A stretch of 38,271 nucleotides of DNA from Paenibacillus sp. 598K (GTDB lineage: Bacteria; Bacillota; Bacilli; Paenibacillales; Paenibacillaceae), in assembly GCF_003851045.1 (NCBI RefSeq), contig NZ_BFBX01000034.1:1-38271 (forward strand), in the 5' to 3' direction. The position numbers were made by a program, and so were the translations under genes. This document shows positions 1 through 8,595 of this stretch, in pieces (the first letter of the stretch is position 1; each line of letters starts with the position of its first letter). The notes beneath the pieces are model-generated. The model searched no databases and was not told where the DNA came from. It saw only the letters and a program-made list of their open reading frames with translations.

Positions 1-1478
1 CCGCCCCGGCTATCCGAGCGCCCAGCGCCGCTGCGGCCTGTTGACGCGGAGCCGCCGCGCCCGCTGGAGGCGCGCTGCGGCCTTGGATCGAGGCCTGTGC
101 CCCAGCCCCGGCTCTCTCCGCCAGCGCCTGCTCTTGATTCGCTAGTGCTGCCTTGCTTGCCTCGTTCTTGCCGCTGGCCTTGCTGGCGGCCTTTTTGCTG
201 TGTCTGAGCGCCTCGGCCGCCCGGCCGCCGCTCGCCTCCACTGGACGCCCGCCGACCGCGCTCGCCCCCGCCGGACGTCCGCCCTCCGCGCCCGGCCGAT
301 TCTGTCCGGCTGCTGCGTCGCCGCTCTGGATCGACGTCAGCGCTCGCAGCAGTCGTCGCCAGGCTGCCGTCGATCCGCATGCGCGTCAGCGTCTGATGGA
401 TGCCGCGCTCGATGCCTTGCAGCGTCATGCGGTCTCTTGGCGTCGCCAGCGTGACGGCTTTGCCGGTCTGTCCTGCGCGGCCAGTCCGGCCGATGCGGTG
501 GATGTAGGCCTCGGCATCATGCGGGATGTCATAATTGTACACATGCGTGACCCCCTCGACATCGAGACCCCGCGCCGCGATATCTGTCGCCACGAGGATC
601 TGCAGCTTGGCGTTGCGGAATCGCTTCATCACTTGCTCGCGCTTGGCCTGGGTCAGATCGCCGTGCAGCTCGTCTGCCGGCAAGCCTTGCTCCTGCAGCG
701 ACTCCGTCAGCTTCTTGGCGCGAATCTTGGTCCGGCAAAAGGCTACCGCGAGGTAGGGGTTGTCCTGCTCAATGAGCGTCACCAACGTCTGTAGCTTGGC
801 GCGGTCTGTCGTCTCGACGACCACCTGCTCGATCGTATCAAGCGTGACATGAGTGCCGCGGATACGGGTATCCTCGGGGTTGGACATATAGCGCGCGGCC
901 AGCTGGCGCACGCTGTCCGGCATCGTCGCCGAGAACAGCATCGTCTGGCGATGCTTGCTCGTCTGCTCGATAATCTCCTGAACCTCGGTCAGGAAGCCCA
1001 TATGGAGCATCTGGTCGGCTTCGTCGAGCACGAGCGTCTGCAGCTTCCACAACGTGATCGTCTCCCGTCGCAGGTGATCGAGCAGTCGTCCCGGCGTGCC
1101 GACGACGATCTGGGCCGCACCTTGCAGCTTGCGGATCTGCGCTTCCACATCCTGACCGCCGTAAGCGGCCAGCACTGAGCAGCCTACGGCTGGCGCGAGC
1201 TTTTGGAATTCTTGAGTGATCTGGATCGCGAGCTCGCGCGTCGGTGTGACGATCAATGCTTGCACATGCGGAGACTGCGGCTGGATGCGCTGCAGGATCG
1301 GCAGGGCAAAGGCGAGCGTCTTGCCTGTGCCTGTCTGCGCCTGCACGATAATATCCTTGCCGTCTAGCGCCTGTGGGATCGCTTGCTGCTGGACCGGCGT
1401 CGGCGATGTGATGCCGTGTTGCTGGAGCAGCGCGACTAGCTCAGGTTGTATGGCTAATGTTACGAATGTATTGGACAT
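1..1478 (-). CDS. DEAD-box ATP-dependent RNA helicase (CshA/DeaD type), 3' end outside window
   Basis: ATP-dependent RNA unwinding enzyme, probably acting in cold-stress RNA remodelling, ribosome assembly or RNA decay. The frame is open from ATG 1478 to the window edge (about 492 codons). It carries the Q motif (TPVQQQAI), Walker A (AQTGTGKT), PTREL, TPGR, the DEAD box (VLDEADQM), SAT (LFSATMP), ARGLDV and the final helicase motif IGRTGRAG. After the helicase core comes a long, low-complexity tail rich in Arg, Gly, Ser and Gln, an RGG-like RNA-binding extension typical of CshA-like helicases. The start is preceded by an AAGAGG Shine-Dalgarno sequence. A possible minus-strand -10 (TATACT, complement of 1519-1524) lies in the divergent gap before the germination operon. 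The family is certain. The exact paralogue (CshA, CshB or DbpA-like) is not, because the C-terminus is cut off. Confidence 0.93.
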   Translation of the reverse strand, partial: MSNTFVTLAIQPELVALLQQHGITSPTPVQQQAIPQALDGKDIIVQAQTGTGKTLAFALPILQRIQPQSPHVQALIVTPTRELAIQITQEFQKLAPAVGCSVLAAYGGQDVEAQIRKLQGAAQIVVGTPGRLLDHLRRETITLWKLQTLVLDEADQMLHMGFLTEVQEIIEQTSKHRQTMLFSATMPDSVRQLAARYMSNPEDTRIRGTHVTLDTIEQVVVETTDRAKLQTLVTLIEQDNPYLAVAFCRTKIRAKKLTESLQEQGLPADELHGDLTQAKREQVMKRFRNAKLQILVATDIAARGLDVEGVTHVYNYDIPHDAEAYIHRIGRTGRAGQTGKAVTLATPRDRMTLQGIERGIHQTLTRMRIDGSLATTAASADVDPERRRSSRTESAGRGGRTSGGGERGRRASSGGERRPGGRGAQTQQKGRQQGQRQERGKQGSTSESRAGAGGESRGWGTGLDPRPQRASSGRGGSASTGRSGAGRSDSRG

Positions 1479-1631
1479 GCATGAGCCTCTTTTCTTCTTT
1501 ATGCCTTGACATCCTTAGAGTATACCATATCCCGCTTTGCTTGAGTGGAATAATTGGCCAGGCAGCTGGCAACAATACCCGATATCCTGCGCATCGGGCT
1601 CATGATGCGTCGCAAGGGGAGATCCAGCCAG

Positions 1632-3314
1632 ATGATCAAAGCGGGCCTTTTCGAAGTTATAAAATCCAAATGGTTCTCCGGGCGAAAAAAACGGATGACC
1701 CAGCATCTGAACGAGCGTTTTCAAAGCAAGCTGGACCAGTTGGAGGAGGTGCCAATCCCTTCAGCACTCGCGGAAGCCCTGAGCAAGGTCAAGGAAGTGC
1801 TGAAGACGAGCAACGACCTTGTCATCCGGGAATTTTTCCTTGGTCGCGATCAGCCGTCCCGGGCTGCCGTGCTGTTCATCGACGGTCTATCTGCCTCGCG
1901 AGTGACGGACGAGTTTATCCTCCAGGCTGGGATGTTTGATACCCGTCTGGATTTATTGCATACCGACAATGGCGGACGACAGGATCTGGAGCAGATCGAG
2001 GACGATCTGCGCAGACTCGGCATCCCGATCAACGAGCTGGAGGTCGCCTCAAGTCTCAAGGAGGTCGTCTATGCCGCCCTGACCGGCGATGCGGCTGTGC
2101 TTATCGACGGCGTGCCGCGAGCTTTGACGCTTAATACGAAGGGCTGGGTCCAACGGGGAATCGAGGAGCCGAGCACCGAGTCGGTCGTCCGCGGGCCGCG
2201 CGACAGCTTCACAGAGACGATCCGCACCAATACGGCGATGATCCGGCGCCGGTTGCGCGATCCGAATCTGTGCGTCGAGAGCATGACGGTAGGGCGGCGC
2301 AGCGTGACGGACATCGCCGTCATGTATCTGGAGGATGTCGCCGATCCCAAGCTGGTGGAGGAGGTCAAGCGACGGATCAACGGCATCGACATCGATGCGG
2401 TGCTTGAGAGCGGCTTTATCGAGCAATTCATCGAGGACCATCATATCAGCCCGTTCCCGATGATCCAGAACACCGAACGGCCGGACAAGGCTGTCGCCAA
2501 CATTCTGGAGGGCAGAGTGATTATCGTCAGCGACGGCACGCCGTTTGTGCTGATTGCGCCAGCGGTATTCGCCCAGTTTTACCAGAGTCCGGAGGACTAT
2601 TACGAGCGCTTCCTGATCGGCACGCTTATTCGCTTGATCCGTATCATCAGCATGGGCATGGCGCTGCTGCTGCCCAGCTTGTATATTGCCTTCAGTTCCT
2701 TCCACCCCGAGATGATCCCTTCGCGACTCGTCATCGCGATGGCGGCGGGCCGCTCGACTGTGCCCTTCCCGTCGATCATCGAAGCGTTCCTGATGGAGGT
2801 GACGATGGAGATCCTGAGGGAAGCGAGCGTACGCTTGCCTGGCCCGATCGGGCCGACGATCGGCATCGTCGGCGCGCTTGTCGTCGGTCAGGCGGCCGTA
2901 CAGGCAGGCATCGTCAGTCCGATCATGGTCATCATCGTCGCCCTGACGACGATCGGCTCGTTTGCTTCGCCGAGCTACAGCGCTGCGATTGCCCTGCGGA
3001 TGCTGCGTTTCCCGATGATGATCGCCGCCTCGTTGTTCGGACTCTACGGCATTATGCTGCTGATGATCTTCATCATTGTCCACCTGTGCACGCTCAAGTC
3101 ATTTGGGATCCCGTATCTGTCGCCGATGACGCCGATGAATCTCAATGCCAACAAGGATACGCTGATACGCGCGCCTCTGCAATGGATGTTCAAAAGGCCA
3201 GAGCCATTCCAGCCCAAGGATTCGATCAGGGTAGGCGATACTTCGGTGGAAGTGGACAAGGAAGGGGAGTCGACCAATGCCACGCAAGGATCAAAACCAA
3301 CCGAACCCTCCTAG
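1632..3314 (+). CDS. Spore germination protein GerA family, A subunit of a germinant receptor
   Basis: A subunit of a nutrient germinant receptor in the spore inner membrane, which senses small molecules and triggers germination. The N-terminal half is soluble and includes an RAAVLFIDGLS segment typical of the family. The C-terminal half holds about five membrane segments and the strongly conserved block RLPGPIGPTIGIVGALVVGQ, diagnostic of PF03323. A longer frame opens at TTG 1554. ATG 1632 is preferred because AAGGGGAG lies 10 bases upstream, which gives 560 residues, a normal length; ATG 1694 is also possible. The stop overlaps the next gene by 38 bases, so A, B and C are almost certainly cotranscribed. 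The receptor subtype (GerA, GerK or GerB-like) and its germinant cannot be told from sequence alone. Confidence 0.93.
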   Translation: MIKAGLFEVIKSKWFSGRKKRMTQHLNERFQSKLDQLEEVPIPSALAEALSKVKEVLKTSNDLVIREFFLGRDQPSRAAVLFIDGLSASRVTDEFILQAGMFDTRLDLLHTDNGGRQDLEQIEDDLRRLGIPINELEVASSLKEVVYAALTGDAAVLIDGVPRALTLNTKGWVQRGIEEPSTESVVRGPRDSFTETIRTNTAMIRRRLRDPNLCVESMTVGRRSVTDIAVMYLEDVADPKLVEEVKRRINGIDIDAVLESGFIEQFIEDHHISPFPMIQNTERPDKAVANILEGRVIIVSDGTPFVLIAPAVFAQFYQSPEDYYERFLIGTLIRLIRIISMGMALLLPSLYIAFSSFHPEMIPSRLVIAMAAGRSTVPFPSIIEAFLMEVTMEILREASVRLPGPIGPTIGIVGALVVGQAAVQAGIVSPIMVIIVALTTIGSFASPSYSAAIALRMLRFPMMIAASLFGLYGIMLLMIFIIVHLCTLKSFGIPYLSPMTPMNLNANKDTLIRAPLQWMFKRPEPFQPKDSIRVGDTSVEVDKEGESTNATQGSKPTEPS

Positions 3315-4536
3315 CGGCGAGGATCAGGCTGGGGATAAAAAGGCAAAGGGCGGCGCTGCCGATGATGCCCAAACGTCAGAAGGCTCCGTCATTAGCGAGC
3401 GTCAATCGGCGTCGATTATCGCCAGTTCGATTATCGGCGTCGGCGTTATTACTTTGCCCAGGGTTACTGTCACCTCATCCAACCAGACGGGCTGGATCGG
3501 CATTATCTCCGGCGTCTTGGTTGCGATGGGGATGACGTGGATTATTACACGGCTTGGCATTCGCTTCCGCGGGCAGAGCATCGCCTTGTATGCCGCGGAG
3601 TTGCTGGCGCCCACCCGTCGATTGCTTTGGCTGGGCAAAGCGTTGGCGTTGCCGTTTCTGCTCATCCTGCTCGTCTTTTGGGGCTGGGGTTCGGCGCTGG
3701 TCGCCCGGTTGTTCGGGGAGATGGTGTCGACGACGATGCTGCCGACCACGCCGGTCGAGGTCATCATTTTGACGATGCTGGCGGCGGGCTTTTATTTGAC
3801 GATGTATTCGGTCGAGGTATTGGCGCGTGTCAATGAAATCTTGCTGCCGCTCATCGTCGTACCGATTCTCATTATCGCTATTTCCTCTTTTCAAAGCGGG
3901 CGTCTTGAGAATCTGTTCCCGATTTTTGATATGGACTGGAAAATGTTTTTCGTGTCGACGGCAGTCATGACTTCTTCACTGCTGGGTTATGAGGTGATGA
4001 TGCTATTCTCAGCTCATACCAAAATCTCTCCGAAGCTGACCAAAACCAATGTGTTAAGCATCAGTATCCCTGGCCTTCTGTACGCACTGATCGCTATTGC
4101 CGGCATCTCGGTGTTTGGCTATGAAGAGCTGAAATTGCTGGCCTGGCCGACGCTGGAGTTAGTCAAGACGACAGAGGTTCCAGGTCTTATCCTGGAGCGG
4201 ATGGAATCGGCTTTTCTTGCCGTGTGGGTGACAGCGGTATTTACGACGGTGGGCAATTATTATTACGCCACGGCGCTGCTGCTGAAGCAAATTCTTCATC
4301 TCAAGGAACATCGTCTTATCTCGTTGCTGTTGCTGCCGGTGATGTACTGGATTTCCCTGCGGCCGAACAACCTGCATCAGCTCTTTCAAACCCAGGACCG
4401 GATTGCCTGGATCGGAGTGACAGGAGCTTTGGGGCTGCCGTTGTTTTTTGGATTGCTAAGCAAGCTTCGGGGGAAGGCGCAGCTCGGATCCACTGCAACG
4501 AGGGATGCGCGCAAAGGGGAGGGGCAGGAGGAATGA
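3277..4536 (+). CDS. Spore germination permease, GerB family (B subunit)
   Basis: B subunit of the germinant receptor: an amino-acid-permease-like integral membrane protein (PF03845) thought to bind germinant or form the ion channel. It has 419 residues. About 35 polar N-terminal residues precede a first membrane segment with IGVGVITLPR, the hallmark opening of this family, followed by about ten hydrophobic helices. The start ATG is preceded by AAGGAAGGGGAG inside the end of the A gene. The stop TGA overlaps the next start (ATGA at 4533-4536), so B and C are translationally coupled. The extended hydrophilic N-terminus, rich in Lys, Gly, Asp and Gln, is somewhat longer than in the Bacillus proteins I know. 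Confidence 0.92.
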   Translation: MPRKDQNQPNPPSGEDQAGDKKAKGGAADDAQTSEGSVISERQSASIIASSIIGVGVITLPRVTVTSSNQTGWIGIISGVLVAMGMTWIITRLGIRFRGQSIALYAAELLAPTRRLLWLGKALALPFLLILLVFWGWGSALVARLFGEMVSTTMLPTTPVEVIILTMLAAGFYLTMYSVEVLARVNEILLPLIVVPILIIAISSFQSGRLENLFPIFDMDWKMFFVSTAVMTSSLLGYEVMMLFSAHTKISPKLTKTNVLSISIPGLLYALIAIAGISVFGYEELKLLAWPTLELVKTTEVPGLILERMESAFLAVWVTAVFTTVGNYYYATALLLKQILHLKEHRLISLLLLPVMYWISLRPNNLHQLFQTQDRIAWIGVTGALGLPLFFGLLSKLRGKAQLGSTATRDARKGEGQEE

Positions 4537-5675
4537 CCAAGACAAAATATGCACTTATCCTGCTCTTGATCTTGACCGTATCGCTGCTGCTCACCGGCTG
4601 CTGGGATCGCCGGGAGATCGAGGAGCGCACCATTGTCCTCGCGATCGGGCTGGATGTGGTCGAGGACAAGCCGGATATGCTCTCGATCAGCGTGCAAATT
4701 CCGGTGCCGCTGAAGATCAGCAACTCCGGCGGCGGAGCGGGCGGCGGCGATGGAGCCGAAGCGGTCATCGTCATGGAGACGCAAAGCCGGACCGTATTGG
4801 AAGGGATCCAGGTGCTGCAGAACCGTTTGAATCAAAGAATTTTCTTCGGTCAGACGAGGGTGCTCGCCTTCGGCGAAAAGCTGGCGCGCAAGGGACTGCG
4901 GACGATAACCGACTCGTTCCGCCGAGATCCGGAGATTCGCCGGCTGCTCTGGCCGATCGTCGTCAAGGGCAAGGCGAGCGATCTGTTGCGTTCCAAGCCC
5001 AGTCTGGAGCAGATTCCGTCGGTTTTTTTGATGTCTATGTTTGACAACGGTACGAAGATGGGGATGATTCCGGATATGAACCTGGGACACTTCTTCGTCG
5101 ATCTGTCGACGACCGGCCGCGAGCCTTACTTGAACTATCTCCAGATCAATGGACATGAGCTGATCTGGAGCGGCGTCGCCCTGCTGAGGGGAGACCGCAT
5201 GGTCGGGACGCTGACGCCGGAAGAGACGTGGCAGTTGCTGCGCATCGACGATGAGAAGGATGGCGGGGATCTTGTATTTCCCTTTGAAGGTAGCGGGGAC
5301 AGACTGATCACGCTCAGCACGGAGCTCATCAAGTCCCGCAAGACATTCGCCCATCTGCAGGATCGACTCAAGGTGCATTATGAGGTCCACATGGAAGGCA
5401 ATCTGCTCGAGAAGACGTTTGGACAGAACTTGTTTGATGAGCGGGATATTCGCTTGATCGAGAGCGGCGCCAATGAATTCCTCGAGGCAAACGCCAAGCA
5501 GATGATTGAAAAGCTTCAGAAATACAATACCGATGCGATGGGAATCGGTACGGAGCTGCGCGCATTTCACCCAAAGATATGGAAAAAGCTGCATTGGCCG
5601 GACGCATTTGCGGAAGCGGAAATTACGGTCAGCTTCCATTTTGAGCTGCGCAATACAGGCAATGAGATCGAGTGA
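4533..5675 (+). CDS. Spore germination lipoprotein, GerC family (C subunit)
   Basis: C subunit of the germinant receptor, a lipoprotein on the outer face of the spore inner membrane. The 380-residue product begins with a lipoprotein signal: a hydrophobic run ending in the lipobox LLTGC, immediately followed by WDRREIEE, the almost invariant GerC opening. The remainder fits the Ger(x)C family in length, with the typical N-terminal domain and a C-terminal domain ending in a beta-strand pattern (EAEITVSFHFEL). An in-frame extension upstream to 4224 lies inside the B gene. ATG 4533 is chosen because it sits after AGGGGCAGGAGG and begins the signal peptide. With the two preceding genes it completes an A-B-C receptor operon. 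Confidence 0.93.
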   Translation: MTKTKYALILLLILTVSLLLTGCWDRREIEERTIVLAIGLDVVEDKPDMLSISVQIPVPLKISNSGGGAGGGDGAEAVIVMETQSRTVLEGIQVLQNRLNQRIFFGQTRVLAFGEKLARKGLRTITDSFRRDPEIRRLLWPIVVKGKASDLLRSKPSLEQIPSVFLMSMFDNGTKMGMIPDMNLGHFFVDLSTTGREPYLNYLQINGHELIWSGVALLRGDRMVGTLTPEETWQLLRIDDEKDGGDLVFPFEGSGDRLITLSTELIKSRKTFAHLQDRLKVHYEVHMEGNLLEKTFGQNLFDERDIRLIESGANEFLEANAKQMIEKLQKYNTDAMGIGTELRAFHPKIWKKLHWPDAFAEAEITVSFHFELRNTGNEIE

Positions 5676-5722
5676 CGGCAAAACGGGGACTTTTTGCATT
5701 TTCAGCAGAAGGGGGATTAAGC

Positions 5723-5728
5723 TATAAT
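5723..5728 (+). promoter_or_regulatory. Candidate -10 element (TATAAT) of the nos gene
   Basis: A perfect TATAAT lies 52 bases upstream of the chosen nos start, in the gap after the gerC stop. The hexamer 17 bases upstream (TTTCAG) is only a weak -35, so the promoter is plausible but not certain. Confidence 0.5.
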
Positions 5729-5779
5729 AGGGGCAAACCATCAGGTTGCTCTTGGCAGCAGGAAGAAAAGAGGCGTGAG

Positions 5780-6880
5780 ATGCAGGTTCAGGAAGAGAGG
5801 CGCTTAGGCGAGGAAGCGGACGCCTTCCTCAGGCAATATTATGCCGAATCGGGGCTGACAGACGGCGCGCTGGCGGCGCGCCTGCGCCAGGTTCGCGAGG
5901 AGATCGATCGTTCCGGTACGTACCGGCACACGGAGGAGGAGCTGGCGTATGGCGCCAAGGTCGCCTGGCGAAACAGCAATAAATGCGTCGGACGGCTATT
6001 CTGGAGCAGTCTGAATGTCAGGGATGCGCGGGAGCTGATGCAGGAGGACGACATCTTCGAGGCGCTGTTCCACCATATCCGTCTGGCGACCAACGAGGGC
6101 AGGATTCGTCCGACGATTACCGTCTTTGCGCCAGCTTCAACCGAGGCGCCGCGCGTACGCATCTGGAATCACCAGTTGATCCGTTACGCAGGCTATGAGA
6201 CGGACGCCGGCATCGTCGGCGATCCGAAATCGGTCGTCTTCACGCGGATCTGCATGGAGCTGGGATGGCGGGGCGAAGGGACGCCCTATGATGTGCTGCC
6301 GATCGTCATCCAGCTCGGCGACCGACCGCCCTGCTGGCGCGCTGTGCCGCCTGAGCTCGTCCTCGAGGTGCCGATCCGGCATCCGGAGCTGCCCGGCCTG
6401 GCCGAGCTTGGCGTCAAGTGGTACGCTGTGCCGATGATCTCTGATATGTCGCTGGAGATCGGCGGGGTCATCTATGCGGCTGCCCCGTTTAATGGCTGGT
6501 ATATGGAGACAGAGATCGGCGCGCGCAACCTCGCCGATACCGATCGCTACAACCTGCTGCCGAGGATCGCCGGGCTAATGGGCCTGTCTACGGAGAGCAA
6601 CGTCACCTTGTGGAAGGACAAGGCGCTCGTCGAGCTGAATATTGCGGTCCTCCATTCCTTCAAGACCGATGGCGTCAGCATCGTCGATCATCATACGGCA
6701 GCGGAGCAATTCCTACGCTTCGAGCAGCAGGAGCGGGATGCCGGACGCCCCGTCACCGGCAACTGGGCGTGGCTGATCCCTCCCGTATCGCCAGCGGCGA
6801 CGCAGATCTTCCATCGCAGCTATGATAATACGATTGTCAAGCCGGCTTATGATTATCAGCGCTGCCCTTATCATACCTAA
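5780..6880 (+). CDS. nos: Nitric oxide synthase oxygenase (bacterial NOS)
   Basis: Oxidises L-arginine to citrulline and nitric oxide using haem and a pterin, with electrons from an unlinked cellular flavodoxin or reductase. The 366-residue product is an oxygenase domain only, the normal bacterial form. The haem-thiolate motif WRNSNKCVGR places the ligand at Cys69. The substrate-binding block GWYMETEIGARN places the arginine-binding Glu at residue 245. The C-terminal VDHHTA and the pterin-side segment GNWAWLIPP are also present. An in-frame extension runs back to 5672, but ATG 5780 follows AAGAGGCGTGAG and matches the family's N-terminal length. In bacteria NOS-derived NO protects against oxidative stress and some antibiotics. 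It is followed 49 bases later by a small YneQ-like gene and appears cotranscribed with it. Confidence 0.96.
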   Translation: MQVQEERRLGEEADAFLRQYYAESGLTDGALAARLRQVREEIDRSGTYRHTEEELAYGAKVAWRNSNKCVGRLFWSSLNVRDARELMQEDDIFEALFHHIRLATNEGRIRPTITVFAPASTEAPRVRIWNHQLIRYAGYETDAGIVGDPKSVVFTRICMELGWRGEGTPYDVLPIVIQLGDRPPCWRAVPPELVLEVPIRHPELPGLAELGVKWYAVPMISDMSLEIGGVIYAAAPFNGWYMETEIGARNLADTDRYNLLPRIAGLMGLSTESNVTLWKDKALVELNIAVLHSFKTDGVSIVDHHTAAEQFLRFEQQERDAGRPVTGNWAWLIPPVSPAATQIFHRSYDNTIVKPAYDYQRCPYHT

Positions 6881-6929
6881 ATCATGCCCGCACACTTGCC
6901 GCAAGATCGACATACAAGGAGGGTGAGCG

Positions 6930-7232
6930 ATGGCATTCGGAATAACCCGGGCAGAGATGAATAGCTGGAAGGATCAGGTGCAGCGAGGAGAGATCGCTTA
7001 CTTGACTCATTACTGGCTCGATCCGAGGTTTCCCGGTATTCGGACCGTGACCAAGGTGGGGTGCTCCGATCTGGACAAGCTCTCGGCCTGGTGCGAGCGC
7101 TTTGGTCTGGACCCGCGCTACATTCACCGCAGACAGCCCTATCCCCATTTTGATCTGCTCGGTCCCAAGCAGCGCGAGATTTTACTGTTGGAGCGTCAGG
7201 ACGACCAACTCCGGCGATTTGGCATTTCATAG
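6930..7232 (+). CDS. Small conserved protein, YneQ-like
   Basis: A 100-residue soluble protein of unknown function. It begins MAFGITRAEM and carries the conserved-looking segments THYWLDPRFPG, VTKVGCSDL and YPHFDLLGPKQ. From memory these resemble Bacillus subtilis YneQ, a small uncharacterised Firmicutes protein; I could not verify this. The start is well supported by AAGGAGGGTGAG eight bases upstream. It has no signal peptide or membrane segment. It lies 49 bases after nos and before a strong terminator, so it is the last gene of the nos unit. No function is inferred from that position alone. Confidence 0.82.
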   Translation: MAFGITRAEMNSWKDQVQRGEIAYLTHYWLDPRFPGIRTVTKVGCSDLDKLSAWCERFGLDPRYIHRRQPYPHFDLLGPKQREILLLERQDDQLRRFGIS

Positions 7233-7248
7233 ATTCGTACCAAAGGGA

Positions 7249-7276
7249 GGAGAGCTTACGCAGCTCTCCTTTTTTT
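7249..7276 (+). terminator. Rho-independent terminator after nos and the YneQ-like gene
   Basis: Perfect 8-bp stem GGAGAGCT / AGCTCTCC with a five-base loop, followed by seven T. Confidence 0.93.
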
Positions 7277-7319
7277 GCCAAGCGGACCGGGTTGCGGGAG
7301 GGGCTCTGGGCTTGTCCGT

Positions 7320-7349
7320 TTGTGGTCTATGCCCCCCAATTGGTATACT
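7320..7349 (+). promoter_or_regulatory. Candidate sigma-A promoter of the sugar dehydrogenase gene
   Basis: TTGTGG (7320-7325), an 18-base spacer, and TATACT (7344-7349), 32 bases before the start codon. Confidence 0.55.
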
Positions 7350-7381
7350 GGAGTTACCAAATAGAGGAGGGAAAGGAAAAG

Positions 7382-8482
7382 ATGAAGCGATGGAAGCTTG
7401 TGCTTGTAACCGCTATCGCCATCGTGCTGACCGCATGCGGCACTTCTCCGGCGGAAAGAGAGATCATCGATCCTCCGCCGCCAAGCGAGGCATCAGAAGT
7501 TAACGACCAAGAAACAGACAAATCGGGCGGCTATGTGGTGCTCGCCGAAGGACTGGAGGCCCCTTGGTCGATTGCGCTGGCGGAGGACGTCATCTATATA
7601 AGCGAGCGAGATGGCAGCATCGTCCGACTGATCGGCGACACGCTCGAACGACAGACGCTGCAGCTGACAGTGCCGGTGCACGCGGCCGGCGAGGGCGGCC
7701 TGCTCGGCCTGCTGCTTGCCCCGGACTTCGATGCGAACGGACAAGCATATGTCTATCATACGTATCAGACTGACGGTGCCATCTTCAATCGTATCGTCGC
7801 CATCACACAGACCGAATCGGGCTGGCAGGAGACGGATACGTTGCTCGACGGCATCCCCGGCGGGGCGACGCATAATGGCGGTCGTATGGCCTGGGGACCC
7901 GATGGGATGTTATACGCGACGACCGGCGATGCGGGAGATACGTCGCTCGCCCAGCGCCTCGATTCGCTGGCAGGCAAGATTCTCCGCATGACGCCAGAAG
8001 GAGCGGCGCCGGACGATAATCCGTTCGCGGACTCCTATGTGTACAGCTATGGTCATCGAAATCCGCAAGGGATCGGCTGGAGCCAGAATGGGCGGATGTA
8101 CAGCTCGGAGCATGGGCCTAACGCTCATGATGAGCTGAATCGGATTGAGGCAGGGACCAATTACGGCTGGCCTGAGGTCAAAGGCGATGAGACGGCCGAG
8201 GGCATGACCCCGCCGTTATTCCATACTGGAGCCGATACGCTCGCTCCCTCCGGACTGACCGTACTCGAGAGCGGGGAGATTCTGCTGGCCGGACTGAGAG
8301 GCGAAGAGCTCGCAAGGTTCGGCGAGACAGGAGAGCCGTTCGGATCGCTGCTGGATGGGGAAGGACGTTTGCGCGATGTAGTCGCTCACGGGACCGCCAT
8401 CTATGTGTTGACGAACAATACAGATGGTCGGGGACAGCCTGGTGAAGCTGACGATCGACTGCTGCGGCTGTCGACACCTTGA
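7382..8482 (+). CDS. PQQ-dependent sugar (aldose) dehydrogenase family lipoprotein
   Basis: Predicted extracytoplasmic six-bladed beta-propeller of the soluble glucose/aldose sugar dehydrogenase family (GSDH, PF07995), which oxidises sugars with PQQ in characterised members. The 366-residue product has a lipoprotein signal ending in the lipobox LTAC, then a Pro/Ser/Glu linker. The propeller carries the family signatures EAPWSIALAED, EGGLLGL, HNGGRMAWGPDG (with the catalytic His), YGHRNPQG and SEHGPNAHDELN. ATG 7382 is chosen over an upstream in-frame start because it follows AGAGGAGGGAAAGG and begins the signal peptide. No PQQ biosynthesis gene is in the window, so cofactor loading is an open question; some Firmicutes homologues may be apo-proteins or use scavenged PQQ. 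Confidence 0.9.
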   Translation: MKRWKLVLVTAIAIVLTACGTSPAEREIIDPPPPSEASEVNDQETDKSGGYVVLAEGLEAPWSIALAEDVIYISERDGSIVRLIGDTLERQTLQLTVPVHAAGEGGLLGLLLAPDFDANGQAYVYHTYQTDGAIFNRIVAITQTESGWQETDTLLDGIPGGATHNGGRMAWGPDGMLYATTGDAGDTSLAQRLDSLAGKILRMTPEGAAPDDNPFADSYVYSYGHRNPQGIGWSQNGRMYSSEHGPNAHDELNRIEAGTNYGWPEVKGDETAEGMTPPLFHTGADTLAPSGLTVLESGEILLAGLRGEELARFGETGEPFGSLLDGEGRLRDVVAHGTAIYVLTNNTDGRGQPGEADDRLLRLSTP

Positions 8483-8595
8483 GGCTTCGCCGATACGATG
8501 ACGGTGTTCTTGTTTTCTCCACCGGATTGGAGTATTCTCACAGGAGAACAAAACAGCATGCTCGGGCAACGCGAGCTAAAGGAGCAGACAAATCG

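Noticed and set aside
153..794. Plus-strand ORF (213 codons) near the left edge
   Set aside because: Antisense to the DEAD-box helicase tail; it has no ribosome site, and its Pro/Ala/Arg composition is a GC-rich shadow.
2049..3083. Minus-strand ORF (344 codons) opposite gerA
   Set aside because: Composed of His, Arg, Asp and Gln-rich shadow sequence; the plus strand has the conserved GerA core.
4386..5741. Long minus-strand ORF (451 codons) opposite gerC
   Set aside because: It lies opposite a well-conserved gerC and has no ribosome site or known domains; GC-rich codon usage produces such shadows.
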